A stretch of 44,459 nucleotides of DNA from Bacteroidales bacterium. Lineage in GTDB: Bacteria > Bacteroidota > Bacteroidia > Bacteroidales > UBA10428. Shown here one piece after another: positions 35,753 through 44,366 of the stretch; position 1 is the first letter of the stretch; each line of letters opens with the position of its first letter. Below the pieces are notes generated by a model. It saw only the letters and a program-made list of their open reading frames with translations. It was not told where the DNA came from and made no database searches. Where the stretch lies: contig JAFGPL010000204.1 of assembly GCA_016936215.1 (NCBI GenBank), positions 1 to 44,459 on the forward strand, written 5' to 3'. The position numbers and the translations under genes are program-made.

Positions 35753-36445
35753 TTGAAAGTTTACAAACATATTTATTTCGACCTTGATAAAACCCTGTGG
35801 GATTTTGAAGCCAATGTAAAAGAGGCATTCCGCGAAATTTTTGATATATACAGGTTATGGGATCGTTTTCCCGATCTTGAAAACTTTGTAAAGGTTTATA
35901 CAACCTATAATGAATTTTTATGGGAGAAATACAGAAACGGCAAAATAAAGAAAAACCTGCTCAGGACCGAACGTTTCAGACTAACGCTGAACCAGCATGG
36001 CATAAATGACCCTGCCCTTACAGAAAAAATCAGCGCTGCATACCTTGAAATTACACCACAGAAACCTGTTTTGGTAGAAAATGCAATTGAAGTGCTGTCT
36101 TTTCTTAAACCAAAATACCGGTTATATATTCTTACCAACGGTTTTCCTGAGGTTCAGCAAAGCAAAATACAAAACAGCGGACTGGGACCTTTTTTCGATA
36201 AGGTCATCACGCCCGAACATGCCGGATGGCATAAGCCCGACAGACGAATTTTCGGTTATGCGCTGAAAACGGTAAATGCAAAAAAAGACGAAAGCATTAT
36301 GGTTGGCGATGACCTTGGTACAGATATTATCGGCGCTAAAAATTTTGGTATTGACCAGGTGTTTTTTAATGTAAGCGGCATCAGCCACAATATTGCTGTA
36401 ACCTTTGAAATTAGGCAATTTAAAGAATTAATGGATATATTCTGA
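35753..36445 (+). CDS. HAD-family nucleotidase, YjjG-like
   Basis: Haloacid dehalogenase-type phosphatase of 230 aa, closest in plan to YjjG, which dephosphorylates (non-canonical) pyrimidine nucleoside monophosphates. Motif I is FDLDKTLWDFEAN (nucleophile Asp in DxDxT form), motif II YILTNGFPEVQQSKI, motif III KPDRRIFGYAL and motif IV MVGDDLGTDIIGAKNFG. The helical cap lies at about residues 20-95. The start is a TTG codon at 35753 (MKVYKHIYFDLD); no ATG is available before motif I. It is divergent from the DUF5020 gene. Confidence 0.92.
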   Translation: MKVYKHIYFDLDKTLWDFEANVKEAFREIFDIYRLWDRFPDLENFVKVYTTYNEFLWEKYRNGKIKKNLLRTERFRLTLNQHGINDPALTEKISAAYLEITPQKPVLVENAIEVLSFLKPKYRLYILTNGFPEVQQSKIQNSGLGPFFDKVITPEHAGWHKPDRRIFGYALKTVNAKKDESIMVGDDLGTDIIGAKNFGIDQVFFNVSGISHNIAVTFEIRQFKELMDIF

Positions 36446-36458
36446 ACCTTACCACCTT

Positions 36459-36932
36459 CTATAACAGGTTCAACAATTTAATTATCTTCTCATTAAATTC
36501 AAGTGCGTTTTTATCACCTTCTGCAGGCGCCCAGGAAGCAAAAAACTTGTCGTCGCCTGGATTATAGGGACCATCTTTAACTTCGTAAATCACACTGCCG
36601 GGTTCAAGACAAATAAGCGAGTGCCAGGTACGCGGGGTGATATCCACACCAAAATTTCCGGCATCGCGGTCCATCACGATATGGTCTGTTACCCTGCCTT
36701 CATCATTGTACTTAATCACTGCCACCCTGCCCTTTAGTATGATAAAGGCCTCTCTCTTATCCGGATTTTCATGTTTATGCGGCTGCACATAGGTATCGGT
36801 TTCCATCGCGTGCAACATACGCTGCAAGGTATCTTCGGCAACTTTATGAAAATTATAGTTTTTTCTCCTTCTTGCCGAATTTTTGGCCTCTGCCTCAAGT
36901 TTTTTTAAAAACTCATTATCTATCTTTATCAT
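36459..36932 (-). CDS. WbuC-family cupin metalloprotein
   Basis: A cupin-fold protein of 157 aa. The metal-binding cupin motif is PHKHENPDKREAFIILKGRVAV, with two His and one Glu. The second cupin motif with His lies in GVDITPRTWHSLICLEPGSVIYEVKDGPY. The last third (DDKFFASWAPAEGDKNALEF) is typical of WbuC proteins, which occur in O-antigen clusters and as scattered copies. The biochemical role is unknown. It has no glycan genes next to it here, apart perhaps from the GT-C-like protein 6 kb away. It converges with the HAD gene, 13 bp away. Confidence 0.88.
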   Translation of the reverse strand: MIKIDNEFLKKLEAEAKNSARRRKNYNFHKVAEDTLQRMLHAMETDTYVQPHKHENPDKREAFIILKGRVAVIKYNDEGRVTDHIVMDRDAGNFGVDITPRTWHSLICLEPGSVIYEVKDGPYNPGDDKFFASWAPAEGDKNALEFNEKIIKLLNLL

Positions 36933-36991
36933 TTGGTTATCTGCAAAATTTATGTTTCATCTTACCAACGGTTTAAAGCACTTCCAAACTT

Positions 36992-37762
36992 TCATCCAGG
37001 CATATATCCCGAATGATCATCGGGCATAAACCTGTTGTGGTCTTCGGTTATTTTCTCCGACAAAGGGATTTGCTTTTTCTTCTCTTCTTCTGCTTTGCGT
37101 AAGGCCTCATCTTCGGCTTCCAGTTTATTAACATCCCTGATGGCACTGATACCGCGGAACAAAAAAAACGTTAGAAAAAGTTTTGCCGTTACCGGTCCGG
37201 TGGCATATACTTCGGGGTATTCAAAAGAAACAGCAATAATTGACAAAATATCCAGCACCATCAGGGCAATGACCATGATCATAGCTGCCATTGATTTTCT
37301 TTCTTTAACCAGTATTCCCAGCAAGGTAAATATAGCTGCATAGATCAGATTCCAGAAACCTGCCCCAATGCTGGTTAAAAATTCAGCTTTGATGATCATT
37401 CCAAGTACCCCGAATACCAGGTTTACCGATGCAATAAAAATGATAAGCCAGAACACCCCCCTGAGCCTGGTGACCGGATGTGTCATGGAACCTTCTACCG
37501 GCCTGCCGTTGAACAATATTTGCAACTGCCGGAACATATACATTTCCTTAACCATTTTCACGGACAAAAATTTGTTATGACCTGTTTCAAATGTTTTTCC
37601 TTCAAGCAATTCATTTCTGTCTTCTATTGACCCGAAAGTCTTATTGTTTAATTTCAGTACAATGTTCTTGTAATTTCCTTTCCATGATACTTCAAGCAAC
37701 TGCTTGCCAACTGCATCTAAAGGGTATAGTTTTTTCGGCATATTCCTTATAAGTTTAATCAA
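36992..37762 (-). CDS. Membrane protein of unknown function (about 250 aa)
   Basis: Not assigned to a family. The N-terminal 90 residues are soluble and beta-rich (VGKQLLEVSWKGNYKNIVLKLNNKTFGSI). Four transmembrane helices follow at about 100-220: VFWLIIFIASVNLVFGVLGM, FWNLIYAAIFTLLGILV, MAAMIMVIALMVLDILSIIA and KLFLTFFLFRGI. The C-terminal tail is charged and helical (AEDEALRKAEEEKKKQIPLSEKITEDHNRFMPDDHSGYMPG) and cytoplasmic. The start may be 37762 or the ATG at 37741 (MPKKLYPLD), the latter being better placed before the conserved-looking part. It lies in the same direction as the WbuC gene, 59 bp upstream of it. Confidence 0.75.
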   Translation of the reverse strand: MIKLIRNMPKKLYPLDAVGKQLLEVSWKGNYKNIVLKLNNKTFGSIEDRNELLEGKTFETGHNKFLSVKMVKEMYMFRQLQILFNGRPVEGSMTHPVTRLRGVFWLIIFIASVNLVFGVLGMIIKAEFLTSIGAGFWNLIYAAIFTLLGILVKERKSMAAMIMVIALMVLDILSIIAVSFEYPEVYATGPVTAKLFLTFFLFRGISAIRDVNKLEAEDEALRKAEEEKKKQIPLSEKITEDHNRFMPDDHSGYMPG

Positions 37763-37790
37763 AAGTTGTTTAGCGGTACAAATTTATATT

Positions 37791-37830
37791 AAAAAAAAAC
37801 CTTCCGCCAAAATCAACTCCTGACGGAAGG
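37791..37830 (-). terminator. Terminator of the 313-aa lipoprotein gene
   Basis: CCTTCCG (37800-37806) pairs with CGGAAGG (37824-37830) around a 17-nt loop. On the minus strand it is followed by nine T. It lies about 45 bp past the lipoprotein stop codon. Confidence 0.85.
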
Positions 37831-37875
37831 ATAACCTTAAATACATGTAACGCCCGTGAAACCCTGCAAGAAATA

Positions 37876-38817
37876 TTATTCAAACCTTACCCTTAATATA
37901 GGATAACCGTTGATTTCGTATTTGTACCTGAAATATACCGTCTTGATGGGATTTGCAATCATGGTGAAATTATTTCCTGAAATCACATCCATATTCTCAA
38001 ATAAAGAAGATACCGGGAGCTTCATATCTTTATATGGGTTAGGATTTCTATCATATTCGAATTTTTCAATCCATCCGCTAACTGCATCGGTAGTTGAATT
38101 GGGATAAAAATATTCTTTCCATGCCACATTGTCATATGCATCGTAATTGAACACGCAATAATATTTTGCAGCACCTTCCGGGGTAAACAAAGCTTCAATT
38201 TTCAACCTGTTATTTTCATCATGTTTGTATAGAAAATAGTGTTTGCCATCAGGTGTTTTTACATCTTTTCTGTAAAGTAAACCGGTATTGGTATAGAACA
38301 ACTGCTCTATTTGTAAATGGTCTGTATTTGAAACAGATAATTCAGATTTTTCGGTAATTATCTGAACCAGCTTCCCGGACCTGTCATAAATATAAGATTT
38401 GCGTATCACAGGGTTATCAGTAGCGCTGTTGTGAGAAGACCTTAGTAATAAAGCCAGCCGCCCGTTGGTATTGTATTCAAACCTGTCTGTCATTGCAGGG
38501 ACTACCTGGCTGTTACTGGCAGCCAACTCATCTGCTGTGTTGACATAATAAAAAATCCACGCAAGCCTCCCGTTTTTGTCATAAGAATATTTTAATGTTT
38601 CATGGTTTGCTACTGTCACATACCGGTCAGCCGGGGAAATGGTTTCCGGGTTTGTTTCCGTAATATTATCAGATTGCACCAATAAAGGCACCTCAAAAGA
38701 ATTTTGCCCTGTACCGGTTAGGTCAGGGTTAATAACCATGTCTTCCTTTTCACATGCTGCAAGAATTAACAGCATAAATATTATGCTTATCAACCTATTC
38801 AAACTAACTTTTTTCAT
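37876..38817 (-). CDS. Lipoprotein with YD-repeat-like strands, unknown function
   Basis: 313 aa. The lipoprotein signal is clear: MKKVSLNRLISIIFMLLILAAC with the lipobox Cys at 22. The mature part consists of repeated beta hairpins with an approximate consensus Y-(D/N)-x-N/S-G-(R/K)-L followed by a hydrophobic strand: SYDKNGRLAWIFYY, EYNTNGRLALLLR, IYDRSGKLVQIITE, KHDENNRLKIEALF and NYDAYDNVAWKEYF. This is the YD-type repeat common in Bacteroidetes surface or periplasmic lipoproteins. The role is unknown. It is monocistronic with its own terminator. Confidence 0.82.
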   Translation of the reverse strand: MKKVSLNRLISIIFMLLILAACEKEDMVINPDLTGTGQNSFEVPLLVQSDNITETNPETISPADRYVTVANHETLKYSYDKNGRLAWIFYYVNTADELAASNSQVVPAMTDRFEYNTNGRLALLLRSSHNSATDNPVIRKSYIYDRSGKLVQIITEKSELSVSNTDHLQIEQLFYTNTGLLYRKDVKTPDGKHYFLYKHDENNRLKIEALFTPEGAAKYYCVFNYDAYDNVAWKEYFYPNSTTDAVSGWIEKFEYDRNPNPYKDMKLPVSSLFENMDVISGNNFTMIANPIKTVYFRYKYEINGYPILRVRFE

Positions 38818-38973
38818 AATCTTAATTTTTAGTTACACAATCAGTTTATTAAGACTACAAAAAAACAAAGGGAAGGTAACCTTTCAAACAGCAAAAAAAA
38901 CCTGACAATCAAATATTCATCTAAATATTAATGATTTAGTAAATGTTATTAATGGCGATTAAGTTACTTTAAC

Positions 38974-39612
38974 TCAAGGGGCAAGTCTCCTTATGATCCA
39001 TTCTCCCCCATCGGGTAAATACTCAAACCTGTCGTGCAGGCGATTTTCACGGCCCTGCCAGAATTCAAACAAATTTGGCATGAGCCTGTAACCGCCCCAG
39101 TTCTCAGGTCTTTCAAGAGGTTTTGACCTGAAAAGGTTGGTCAGGTCGTGTTGCAACCTGTCAAGGTAATGCCTGTCGGGAATTGGTTTACTCTGAGGTG
39201 AAGCCCAGGCGCCAATCTTACTGCCTTCGGGCCTTATGTTAAAATACTCGTCTGATTCTTTTCGTGAAGTCTTGTCTACCCTGCCCTCTATGCGAACCTG
39301 CCGCTCAAGTTCTTTCCAGTAAAACACCATGGTGGCGTATGGATTCTCCGCAAGCTGCTGCCCCTTTCTGCTTTCATAATTGGTGAAAAATGTAAATCCG
39401 TTTTGGTCAAAACCTTTAAGCAATAACATACGTGCCGAGGGTTTTCCGTTTTGGTCGGCTGTGGCAAGCATCATGGCATTTGCATCGGAGTGTATGACTT
39501 TTATGGCATCGTTAAACCAATATCTGAACTGTGTAAAAGGATCGGGGTGCAGGTCATCTGTATTCAAGTGCGATTTGATGTATTCCTGCCTTAATTCCTG
39601 GATATTATTCAT
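38974..39612 (-). CDS. pdxH: Pyridoxamine/pyridoxine 5'-phosphate oxidase
   Basis: FMN-dependent oxidase that makes pyridoxal 5'-phosphate, the last step of vitamin B6 synthesis and salvage. At 212 aa it is full length. Family stretches are DPFTQFRYWFNDAIKV, AMMLATADQNGKPSARMLLLKGFDQNGFTFFTNYESRKGQQLAENP (FMN site), YWKELERQVRIEGRVDKTS, ASPQSKPI and the C-terminal WGGYRLMPNLFEFWQGRENRLHDRFEY, with the Arg/His substrate residues. The end IIRRLAP is typical of the family. Confidence 0.97.
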   Translation of the reverse strand: MNNIQELRQEYIKSHLNTDDLHPDPFTQFRYWFNDAIKVIHSDANAMMLATADQNGKPSARMLLLKGFDQNGFTFFTNYESRKGQQLAENPYATMVFYWKELERQVRIEGRVDKTSRKESDEYFNIRPEGSKIGAWASPQSKPIPDRHYLDRLQHDLTNLFRSKPLERPENWGGYRLMPNLFEFWQGRENRLHDRFEYLPDGGEWIIRRLAP

Positions 39613-39616
39613 AAGG

Positions 39617-39646
39617 CAAATAAATTAATATTGCCTGATAAACAAA
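39617..39646 (-). promoter_or_regulatory. Candidate pdxH promoter
   Basis: On the minus strand TTTG, an 18-bp spacer and TTTATTTG (one mismatch to TAnnTTTG) lie directly upstream of pdxH. The element ends only 4 nt before the ATG, so the transcript would be nearly leaderless if this promoter is used. Confidence 0.4.
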
Positions 39647-39697
39647 CGATTGATGAATATGTTCTGACAGTTTTGTGAAAAATAAAGCTGCAGGAAC

Positions 39698-39734
39698 AAA
39701 AAAAAGCCTTTCCGGTTTTGGGAAAGGCCTTTTT
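39698..39734 (-). terminator. Terminator of the FKBP gene
   Basis: GCCTTTCC (39706-39713) pairs with GGAAAGGC (39721-39728). It is flanked by eight A on the left and five T on the right, so it can work on both strands. It lies 22 bp past the FKBP gene and mainly serves that minus-strand unit. Confidence 0.88.
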
Positions 39735-39755
39735 GAAAAAATATCTTTCTATGTA

Positions 39756-40484
39756 TTACTCCTGGGGTTGGTCTTGGTTCTGAACGATTTCAAGTAATTC
39801 CACATCAAAAATAAGTGTAGAAAAAGGTTTGATAGCCCCTTGCGGACGACCGCCATAACCAAGCGTTTCGGGTATATACAAAGTCCATTTTGAACCCACC
39901 GGCATAAGCATCAATGCTTCGGTAAATCCTTTAATCAGGCCCGAAACCGCAAACACTGCAGGTTCACCGCGGTCAACCGAGCTGTCGAATTTTGTGCCGT
40001 CAATCATAGTGCCTGTATAGTGAACTTTAACCTGGTCGCTGGATGCAGGCCTTGGCCCGGTTCCTTCGGTAATAATTTTATATTGAAGCCCGCTTGAAAG
40101 TGTGATCACTCCCTCTTTTTTGCTGTTGTCTGCAAGAAATTGCTCATTATTCTCAATGTATTCTTTATTTTCATCCCTTAATGTAGCTTCGTATTTCTTG
40201 CTTACATACTGGTTAAGGTACATCGAAACAGCAAAATCGGGAGGAATGGTGCTGTCATTATTAAATGCCTGTTCAAAACCTTTTATTAATGCATCATAGT
40301 TCAGTTCGGTGACCTTATTTGCGACAGCCTGTTTCCCCCAAAGTGCACCAAGGTAATAACTAACCGTATCGAGTTCGCTGCTGACCTTTACTTTTGAATA
40401 ATCCTTCTTGGTAATATTCTGACATTGGGCAAAAATTACGCTAAAGAATATCAGGGACAGGTAAATAAACTTTTTATTTTTCAT
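39756..40484 (-). CDS. FKBP-type peptidyl-prolyl cis-trans isomerase
   Basis: Envelope-located prolyl isomerase of the FkpA/Mip type (about 242 aa from the ATG at 40484; an in-frame ATG at 40493 adds three residues). A signal peptide MKNKKFIYLSLIFFSVIFAQC ends in a Cys that could be lipidated, although Gln before it is unusual for a lipobox. The N-terminal helical dimerisation region is about 28-120 (VSYYLGALWGKQAVANKV). The FKBP domain follows: VKVHYTGTMIDGTKFDSSVDRGEPAVFAV, GLIKGFTEALMLMPVGSKWTLYIPETLGYGGRPQG and STLIFDVELLEI. It assists folding of exported proteins. Confidence 0.95.
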   Translation of the reverse strand: MKNKKFIYLSLIFFSVIFAQCQNITKKDYSKVKVSSELDTVSYYLGALWGKQAVANKVTELNYDALIKGFEQAFNNDSTIPPDFAVSMYLNQYVSKKYEATLRDENKEYIENNEQFLADNSKKEGVITLSSGLQYKIITEGTGPRPASSDQVKVHYTGTMIDGTKFDSSVDRGEPAVFAVSGLIKGFTEALMLMPVGSKWTLYIPETLGYGGRPQGAIKPFSTLIFDVELLEIVQNQDQPQE

Positions 40485-40697
40485 GATAGTCAATATTAAT
40501 TGTTTAATTTGAGTTGCGAAGATATATTTTTTCTTTATTGCAGAAGATAAAAATCTTAAAAATCTTAATACTAAGTTGCAAGGTTGTTAGTAATTCAAGA
40601 TATGCCGGTAAAAGCACAATATTTGGTTTAAATTTTTTCTATTGGTGAATTTGGATTAATTTGCGTTCAGGTTTTTATATGCTTATTCATTATATCC

Positions 40698-42065
40698 GTG
40701 AAAAATAATTCTTCATACTTTATCTTAATTATCTGGTTGTTATTGTTTCTGCTTAAGCCTGTTAAAGCCCAGGTAACAAATCCTGAGGAATCCGAAAAAA
40801 CAGCGCAATCGTATTTCCATAATAACGACTATCATAATGCCCTCAGTTTATTTAACCGCCTTTACTATGTTTCCCCCCAGGATGCGGGCTATCAATACTA
40901 CATAGGCAGGTGCATGCTTGCACTTAAGGAAAATAGCGATGAAGCAATCAATTACCTCAGGTTTGCAGCCGTTAAAAATTTCTCAGCCGATGCATGGTTT
41001 TACCTTGGACAGGCATATTACTTTAATGCACAGTATGACAAAGCCGTAAGCGCTTACAGACGGTTTACCAGGGAAGGAAAAAAAGCTGAAATCAGGAGGC
41101 TTTCGGCTAAAGAAATGCTTTCAAAAGCTGAAAATAAACAAAAAGATAAACTTAAAACGGGATTTGAAAAACCAAAAGAAGAAAGCCTGTCATCTGTAAC
41201 TGCTAAAAAAGAGGAAGATTTGCAAAATAATCTAACCCTTCCCTCAACATCAACGGAAAACCTTGAAAACAAAGCAACAGTTGAAAAATCTACCGTACCG
41301 GAACATTATGCTTACGAATCCGCGGACCAGGAATTATCAGACGCATTGCAACTACAACTGAAGGCAGATTCATTAAAACGGCTGGCTAAAATCAAAAGGG
41401 CTGAACTCAAAGAAACCGATGATCAGGAGGAAAGGTCAGAGCTTGTGACTGAGATTTCATCCCTTGAAAAAAAGTCTGTCAGCAGCCAAACCAAAGCAGA
41501 TCAATATTACCGGAAGATACAGCAACAACCTGTTAAGAATAAGACAGATGACACGATTCAACAACGAAGCAACCTTATTGAACCAAAAGAAGAAATCAAC
41601 GGGATTAAAGTGTACAGGTATAAACCGGATGAAATGCCTGAAAAAACAGAAGCTGCTGCAATTCAAAACAATCAGGACATAATAGTAAAAAACATCAATG
41701 AAGAAATACGTACACTCAACGAATTCTCAATTAAGCCAGAGCCTGCATATAATGAAGATTACCCCATACCTTCAAGAATGCCTGAACCCGGTGCATTGAT
41801 TTATTATATACAATTGAGCGTATTCAGTAAGAAGGCGGCAAACAATGCATTTGGCGGGATAACCCCGGTATGTTTTGAAAAGATTGAAGCAAAAGGTTTG
41901 TTTAAATATTATGCCGGCAGGTTCGGCTCTGTGCTTAAGGCTGAAGAAGCTCTTTTAAAAATTAAACAATATGGTTTCCCCGATGCATTTCTGGTGGCAT
42001 TTTATAACGATGGGCAAATTCAAATTGATAAAGCCAGGCAAATGGAGTTCACTCAAATTAAGTAA
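40698..42065 (+). CDS. TPR and SPOR domain protein
   Basis: Secreted or envelope protein of 455 aa, probably peptidoglycan-associated. The start is a GTG at 40698; the signal peptide is MKNNSSYFILIIWLLLFLLKPVKAQ. Residues about 33-130 form TPR-like helical repeats (AQSYFHNNDYHNALSLFNRLYYVSPQDAGYQYYIGRCML, AWFYLGQAYYFNAQYDKAVSAYRRF). The middle is long, charged and low-complexity with coiled-coil parts. The C terminus (about 368-445) is a SPOR-like domain (IYYIQLSVFSKKAANNAFGG, YYAGRFGSVLKAEEALLKIKQYGFPDAFLVAF), which binds denuded septal glycan. Similar TPR-SPOR proteins occur near cell-envelope genes in Bacteroidetes; the role is inferred. Confidence 0.86.
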   Translation: MKNNSSYFILIIWLLLFLLKPVKAQVTNPEESEKTAQSYFHNNDYHNALSLFNRLYYVSPQDAGYQYYIGRCMLALKENSDEAINYLRFAAVKNFSADAWFYLGQAYYFNAQYDKAVSAYRRFTREGKKAEIRRLSAKEMLSKAENKQKDKLKTGFEKPKEESLSSVTAKKEEDLQNNLTLPSTSTENLENKATVEKSTVPEHYAYESADQELSDALQLQLKADSLKRLAKIKRAELKETDDQEERSELVTEISSLEKKSVSSQTKADQYYRKIQQQPVKNKTDDTIQQRSNLIEPKEEINGIKVYRYKPDEMPEKTEAAAIQNNQDIIVKNINEEIRTLNEFSIKPEPAYNEDYPIPSRMPEPGALIYYIQLSVFSKKAANNAFGGITPVCFEKIEAKGLFKYYAGRFGSVLKAEEALLKIKQYGFPDAFLVAFYNDGQIQIDKARQMEFTQIK

Positions 42066-42095
42066 TAATGGGCCTGAAAAATAGAGAAAAATTCT

Positions 42096-42103
42096 TAATT
42101 TTG
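42096..42103 (+). promoter_or_regulatory. Candidate -7 element upstream of clpS
   Basis: TAATTTTG fits TAnnTTTG, 77 bp upstream of the clpS ATG. No convincing -33 element is at the proper distance. Confidence 0.4.
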
Positions 42104-42179
42104 TTTTCGTTTAAATAAAGGTAAAAAGCAAAACATGCTTCAAACAAAATATGTTAACTGACTTGAAGATAACATCCGT

Positions 42180-42467
42180 ATGAAAGAGAAGGGTATTATA
42201 AAAACAAAACCTTTGGCAGAGGAATTTACAGACAGGGGTACTGGAATTAACCGGCATTTAATTCTTCACAACGATGAAGTGCATACATTTGATTATGTAA
42301 TTGATTCATTGATTGAGGTATGTGAAATGGAGGCAGTTCAGGCTGAACAATGCACCTTTCTGGTCCATTATAAAGGCAAATGCGATATCAAAAAAGGCGA
42401 TTTTAACATTCTGAGGCCTTACAGGCTCGGGTTGATAGAACGCGGTTTGAACGCTACAATAGAGTAA
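42180..42467 (+). CDS. clpS: ATP-dependent Clp protease adaptor ClpS
   Basis: Small adaptor (95 aa) that hands N-degron substrates to ClpAP. The N-terminal tail (1-24) is flexible. The core carries the hallmark LILHNDEVHTFDYVIDSLIEVCEMEAVQAEQCTFLVHYKGKCDIKKGDF. The residues that bind N-terminal destabilising amino acids sit at N-D-E, where E. coli has NDDYT, and at the His in VHYKG. The tail ...YRLGLIERGLNATIE is also typical. It is followed 13 bp later by NfeD, so may be co-transcribed. A clpA gene is not in the window. Confidence 0.93.
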   Translation: MKEKGIIKTKPLAEEFTDRGTGINRHLILHNDEVHTFDYVIDSLIEVCEMEAVQAEQCTFLVHYKGKCDIKKGDFNILRPYRLGLIERGLNATIE

Positions 42468-42480
42468 AATCAACCATCAT

Positions 42481-42951
42481 ATGTCTATAGGTGCCATCAT
42501 TTTATTGCTTATCGTCGGTATTGTCCTTTTAATGCTGGAATTTCTTGTAATTCCAGGTGTAACTATAGCCGGCATCGGAGGTTTTTTGTGCCTTGCAGGC
42601 GGTATTTTTGCAGCTTATTACACACATGGGACTGCAACCGGTAATATTGTTCTTTTATCAACCATTGCCACAGTGGTAATCTTTACAGTTATTGGCATCA
42701 AATCAAAATTCTGGAGAAAGGTAATGCTTGAATCGGAAATAAAAGGTGTAGTGGTTGATGTAAAGCACGATGAAACCTTCAAAATTGGCGACAAGGGCAA
42801 GGCCATAACAAGACTGGCACCAATTGGCAAAGCGATGATCAATAACAAAATAGTCGAGGCAAAGTCTATTGAAGGTTTTGTTGATGAAAATACCGAAGTG
42901 GAGATAATTAAGGTTCAAAATACAAACGTAGTCGTTAAACCCTTAAAATAA
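42481..42951 (+). CDS. NfeD-family membrane protein
   Basis: Short NfeD (NfeD1b type) of 156 aa, the usual partner of a flotillin-like protein in membrane microdomains. Hydrophobic helices cover about 3-80: IILLLIVGIVLLMLEFLVIPGVTIAGIGGFLCLAGGIFAAYY and IVLLSTIATVVIFTVIGI. A C-terminal OB-fold beta domain of about 60 residues follows (IGDKGKAITRLAPIGKAMINNKIVEAKSIEGFVDENTEVEIIKVQ), the hallmark of NfeD. The flotillin-like gene starts 6 bp after its stop, so the two form an operon. Confidence 0.92.
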   Translation: MSIGAIILLLIVGIVLLMLEFLVIPGVTIAGIGGFLCLAGGIFAAYYTHGTATGNIVLLSTIATVVIFTVIGIKSKFWRKVMLESEIKGVVVDVKHDETFKIGDKGKAITRLAPIGKAMINNKIVEAKSIEGFVDENTEVEIIKVQNTNVVVKPLK

Positions 42952-42957
42952 ACAATC

Positions 42958-43941
42958 ATGGGAGCAGCAAATTCAATTTTTATTATTATTGGCGCAATTG
43001 TCCTGTTAATACTTTTTCTTTATCTCGTACCACTGGGATTGTGGTTCCAGGCGCTTGTTTCAGGTATCAGGATATCATTATTGCAGCTTATTTTCATGCG
43101 CTGGAGAAAAGTACCGCCATCTGTTATCGTTCGGGCGCTTATTGAAGCAACCAAAGCAGGGATTGCAGTAATTAAACGCGATGAACTCGAAGCACATTAC
43201 CTGGCAGGGGGACATGTGGAAAAAGTTGTTCATGCACTTGTTTCTGCTTCCAAAGCGAATATAGATTTGTCATTTAACATGGCCACCGCCATTGACCTTG
43301 CCGGGCGAGACGTATTCGAAGCAGTGCAGATGTCGGTCAACCCGAAAGTTATAAACACCCCGCCTGTAGCAGCAGTAGCAAAAGACGGTATCCAGCTTAT
43401 CGCAAAAGCCAGGGTAACTGTGCGTGCCAATATCAAACAACTGGTAGGGGGAGCTGGCGAAGAGACCATTCTTGCAAGGGTTGGCGAAGGTATTGTTTCA
43501 TCTATCGGTTCATCAATATCTCATAAAGAGGTGCTCGAAAATCCCGATTCAATATCAAAAGTGGTGCTGAGTAAAGGTCTTGATGCCGGCACAGCCTTCG
43601 AAATTTTGTCAATAGACATTGCCGATATTGATGTTGGAAAAAATATAGGTGCTGTATTGCAGATGGACCAGGCCAATGCAGACAAGAACATTGCCCAGGC
43701 AAAAGCCGAAGAGAAAAGGGCTATGGCTGTGGCGCTTGAGCAGGAAATGAAAGCAAAAGCCCAGGAAGCACGTGCCAAGGTTATTGAGGCAGAAGCCCAG
43801 ATACCGCTCGCCATGGCAGAAGCCTTCCGCGACGGAAACCTCGGTATTATGGATTACTATAAGCTGAAAAATATTGACGCTGACACACAGATGCGCGATT
43901 CAATTGCCAAATCAACAGATAAACCTTCAGGCAAAAAGTAA
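42958..43941 (+). CDS. floA: Flotillin-like protein FloA
   Basis: SPFH-type membrane scaffold protein (327 aa), like YqfA/FloA of Bacillus, that organises lipid microdomains. One N-terminal hydrophobic hairpin lies at about 5-45. The characteristic stretch [49 protein letters not shown] follows. The long SPFH part contains [34 protein letters not shown], and the coiled-coil tail is rich in Ala/Glu ([34 protein letters not shown]). It is co-transcribed with NfeD, the standard pairing, and a strong terminator follows. Confidence 0.95.
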   Translation: MGAANSIFIIIGAIVLLILFLYLVPLGLWFQALVSGIRISLLQLIFMRWRKVPPSVIVRALIEATKAGIAVIKRDELEAHYLAGGHVEKVVHALVSASKANIDLSFNMATAIDLAGRDVFEAVQMSVNPKVINTPPVAAVAKDGIQLIAKARVTVRANIKQLVGGAGEETILARVGEGIVSSIGSSISHKEVLENPDSISKVVLSKGLDAGTAFEILSIDIADIDVGKNIGAVLQMDQANADKNIAQAKAEEKRAMAVALEQEMKAKAQEARAKVIEAEAQIPLAMAEAFRDGNLGIMDYYKLKNIDADTQMRDSIAKSTDKPSGKK

Positions 43942-43978
43942 TTGCGCGGATAACCAACCATCCAGGTGAGTGATTGAA

Positions 43979-44022
43979 ATGCTTTTGTGCCTGTCATTGC
44001 CGGGTACAAAAGCATTTTTTTT
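43979..44022 (+). terminator. Terminator of the clpS/nfeD/floA unit
   Basis: ATGCTTTTGT (43979-43988) pairs with ACAAAAGCAT (44006-44015) in a 10-bp stem around a 17-nt loop and is followed by eight T. Confidence 0.9.
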
Positions 44023-44100
44023 AATCACGGAATAAATCATCAGAATAGCAGAATGGTGTATTAGAAATACCATAAGATCATCTTAAACAAACACTTAGAA

Positions 44101-44313
44101 ATGTCAAAAAAAAGTATATCATACAACGAGGCAGTATCGCAAATTGAAGATATTCTTAATAGAATTGAAAACGAAGAACTGGATGTTGATGAGCTTACAA
44201 AACTTGTTAAAGAAGCCTCCGGGCTGATCAAATACTGCAAAAACCGGCTTTATGAAACCGAATCAGAAATAGAAAAAATTCTCAGTAACCTGGATAACGA
44301 AACCGGCGAATAA
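44101..44313 (+). CDS. xseB: Exodeoxyribonuclease VII small subunit
   Basis: Small helical subunit (70 aa) of exonuclease VII, a single-strand nuclease in DNA repair; several copies decorate one large XseA subunit. The family pattern is clear: SYNEAVSQIEDILNRIENEELDVDELTKLVKEASGLIKYCKNRLYETESEIEKIL, a helical hairpin with the typical L-D/E-x-I-V-x-x-L-E-like start. xseA usually precedes xseB closely, but here the gene upstream is floA behind a terminator, so xseA must lie elsewhere. The start ATG is at 44101. Confidence 0.88.
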   Translation: MSKKSISYNEAVSQIEDILNRIENEELDVDELTKLVKEASGLIKYCKNRLYETESEIEKILSNLDNETGE

Positions 44314-44334
44314 ACAGTTACTGACTGCCATATC

Positions 44335-44366
44335 AAAAAAAAACCAGGGACTCTGTCATCCCTGGT
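44335..44366 (-). terminator. Hairpin near the right edge, terminator on the minus strand
   Basis: ACCAGGGA (44343-44350) pairs with TCCCTGGT (44359-44366) in an 8-bp stem with an 8-nt loop. The T-run is on the minus-strand side (eight A at 44335-44342 on the plus strand), so it should end a minus-strand transcript entering from beyond the window. It is only a weak terminator for xseB. The last 90 bp hold no gene that I can support. Confidence 0.65.
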
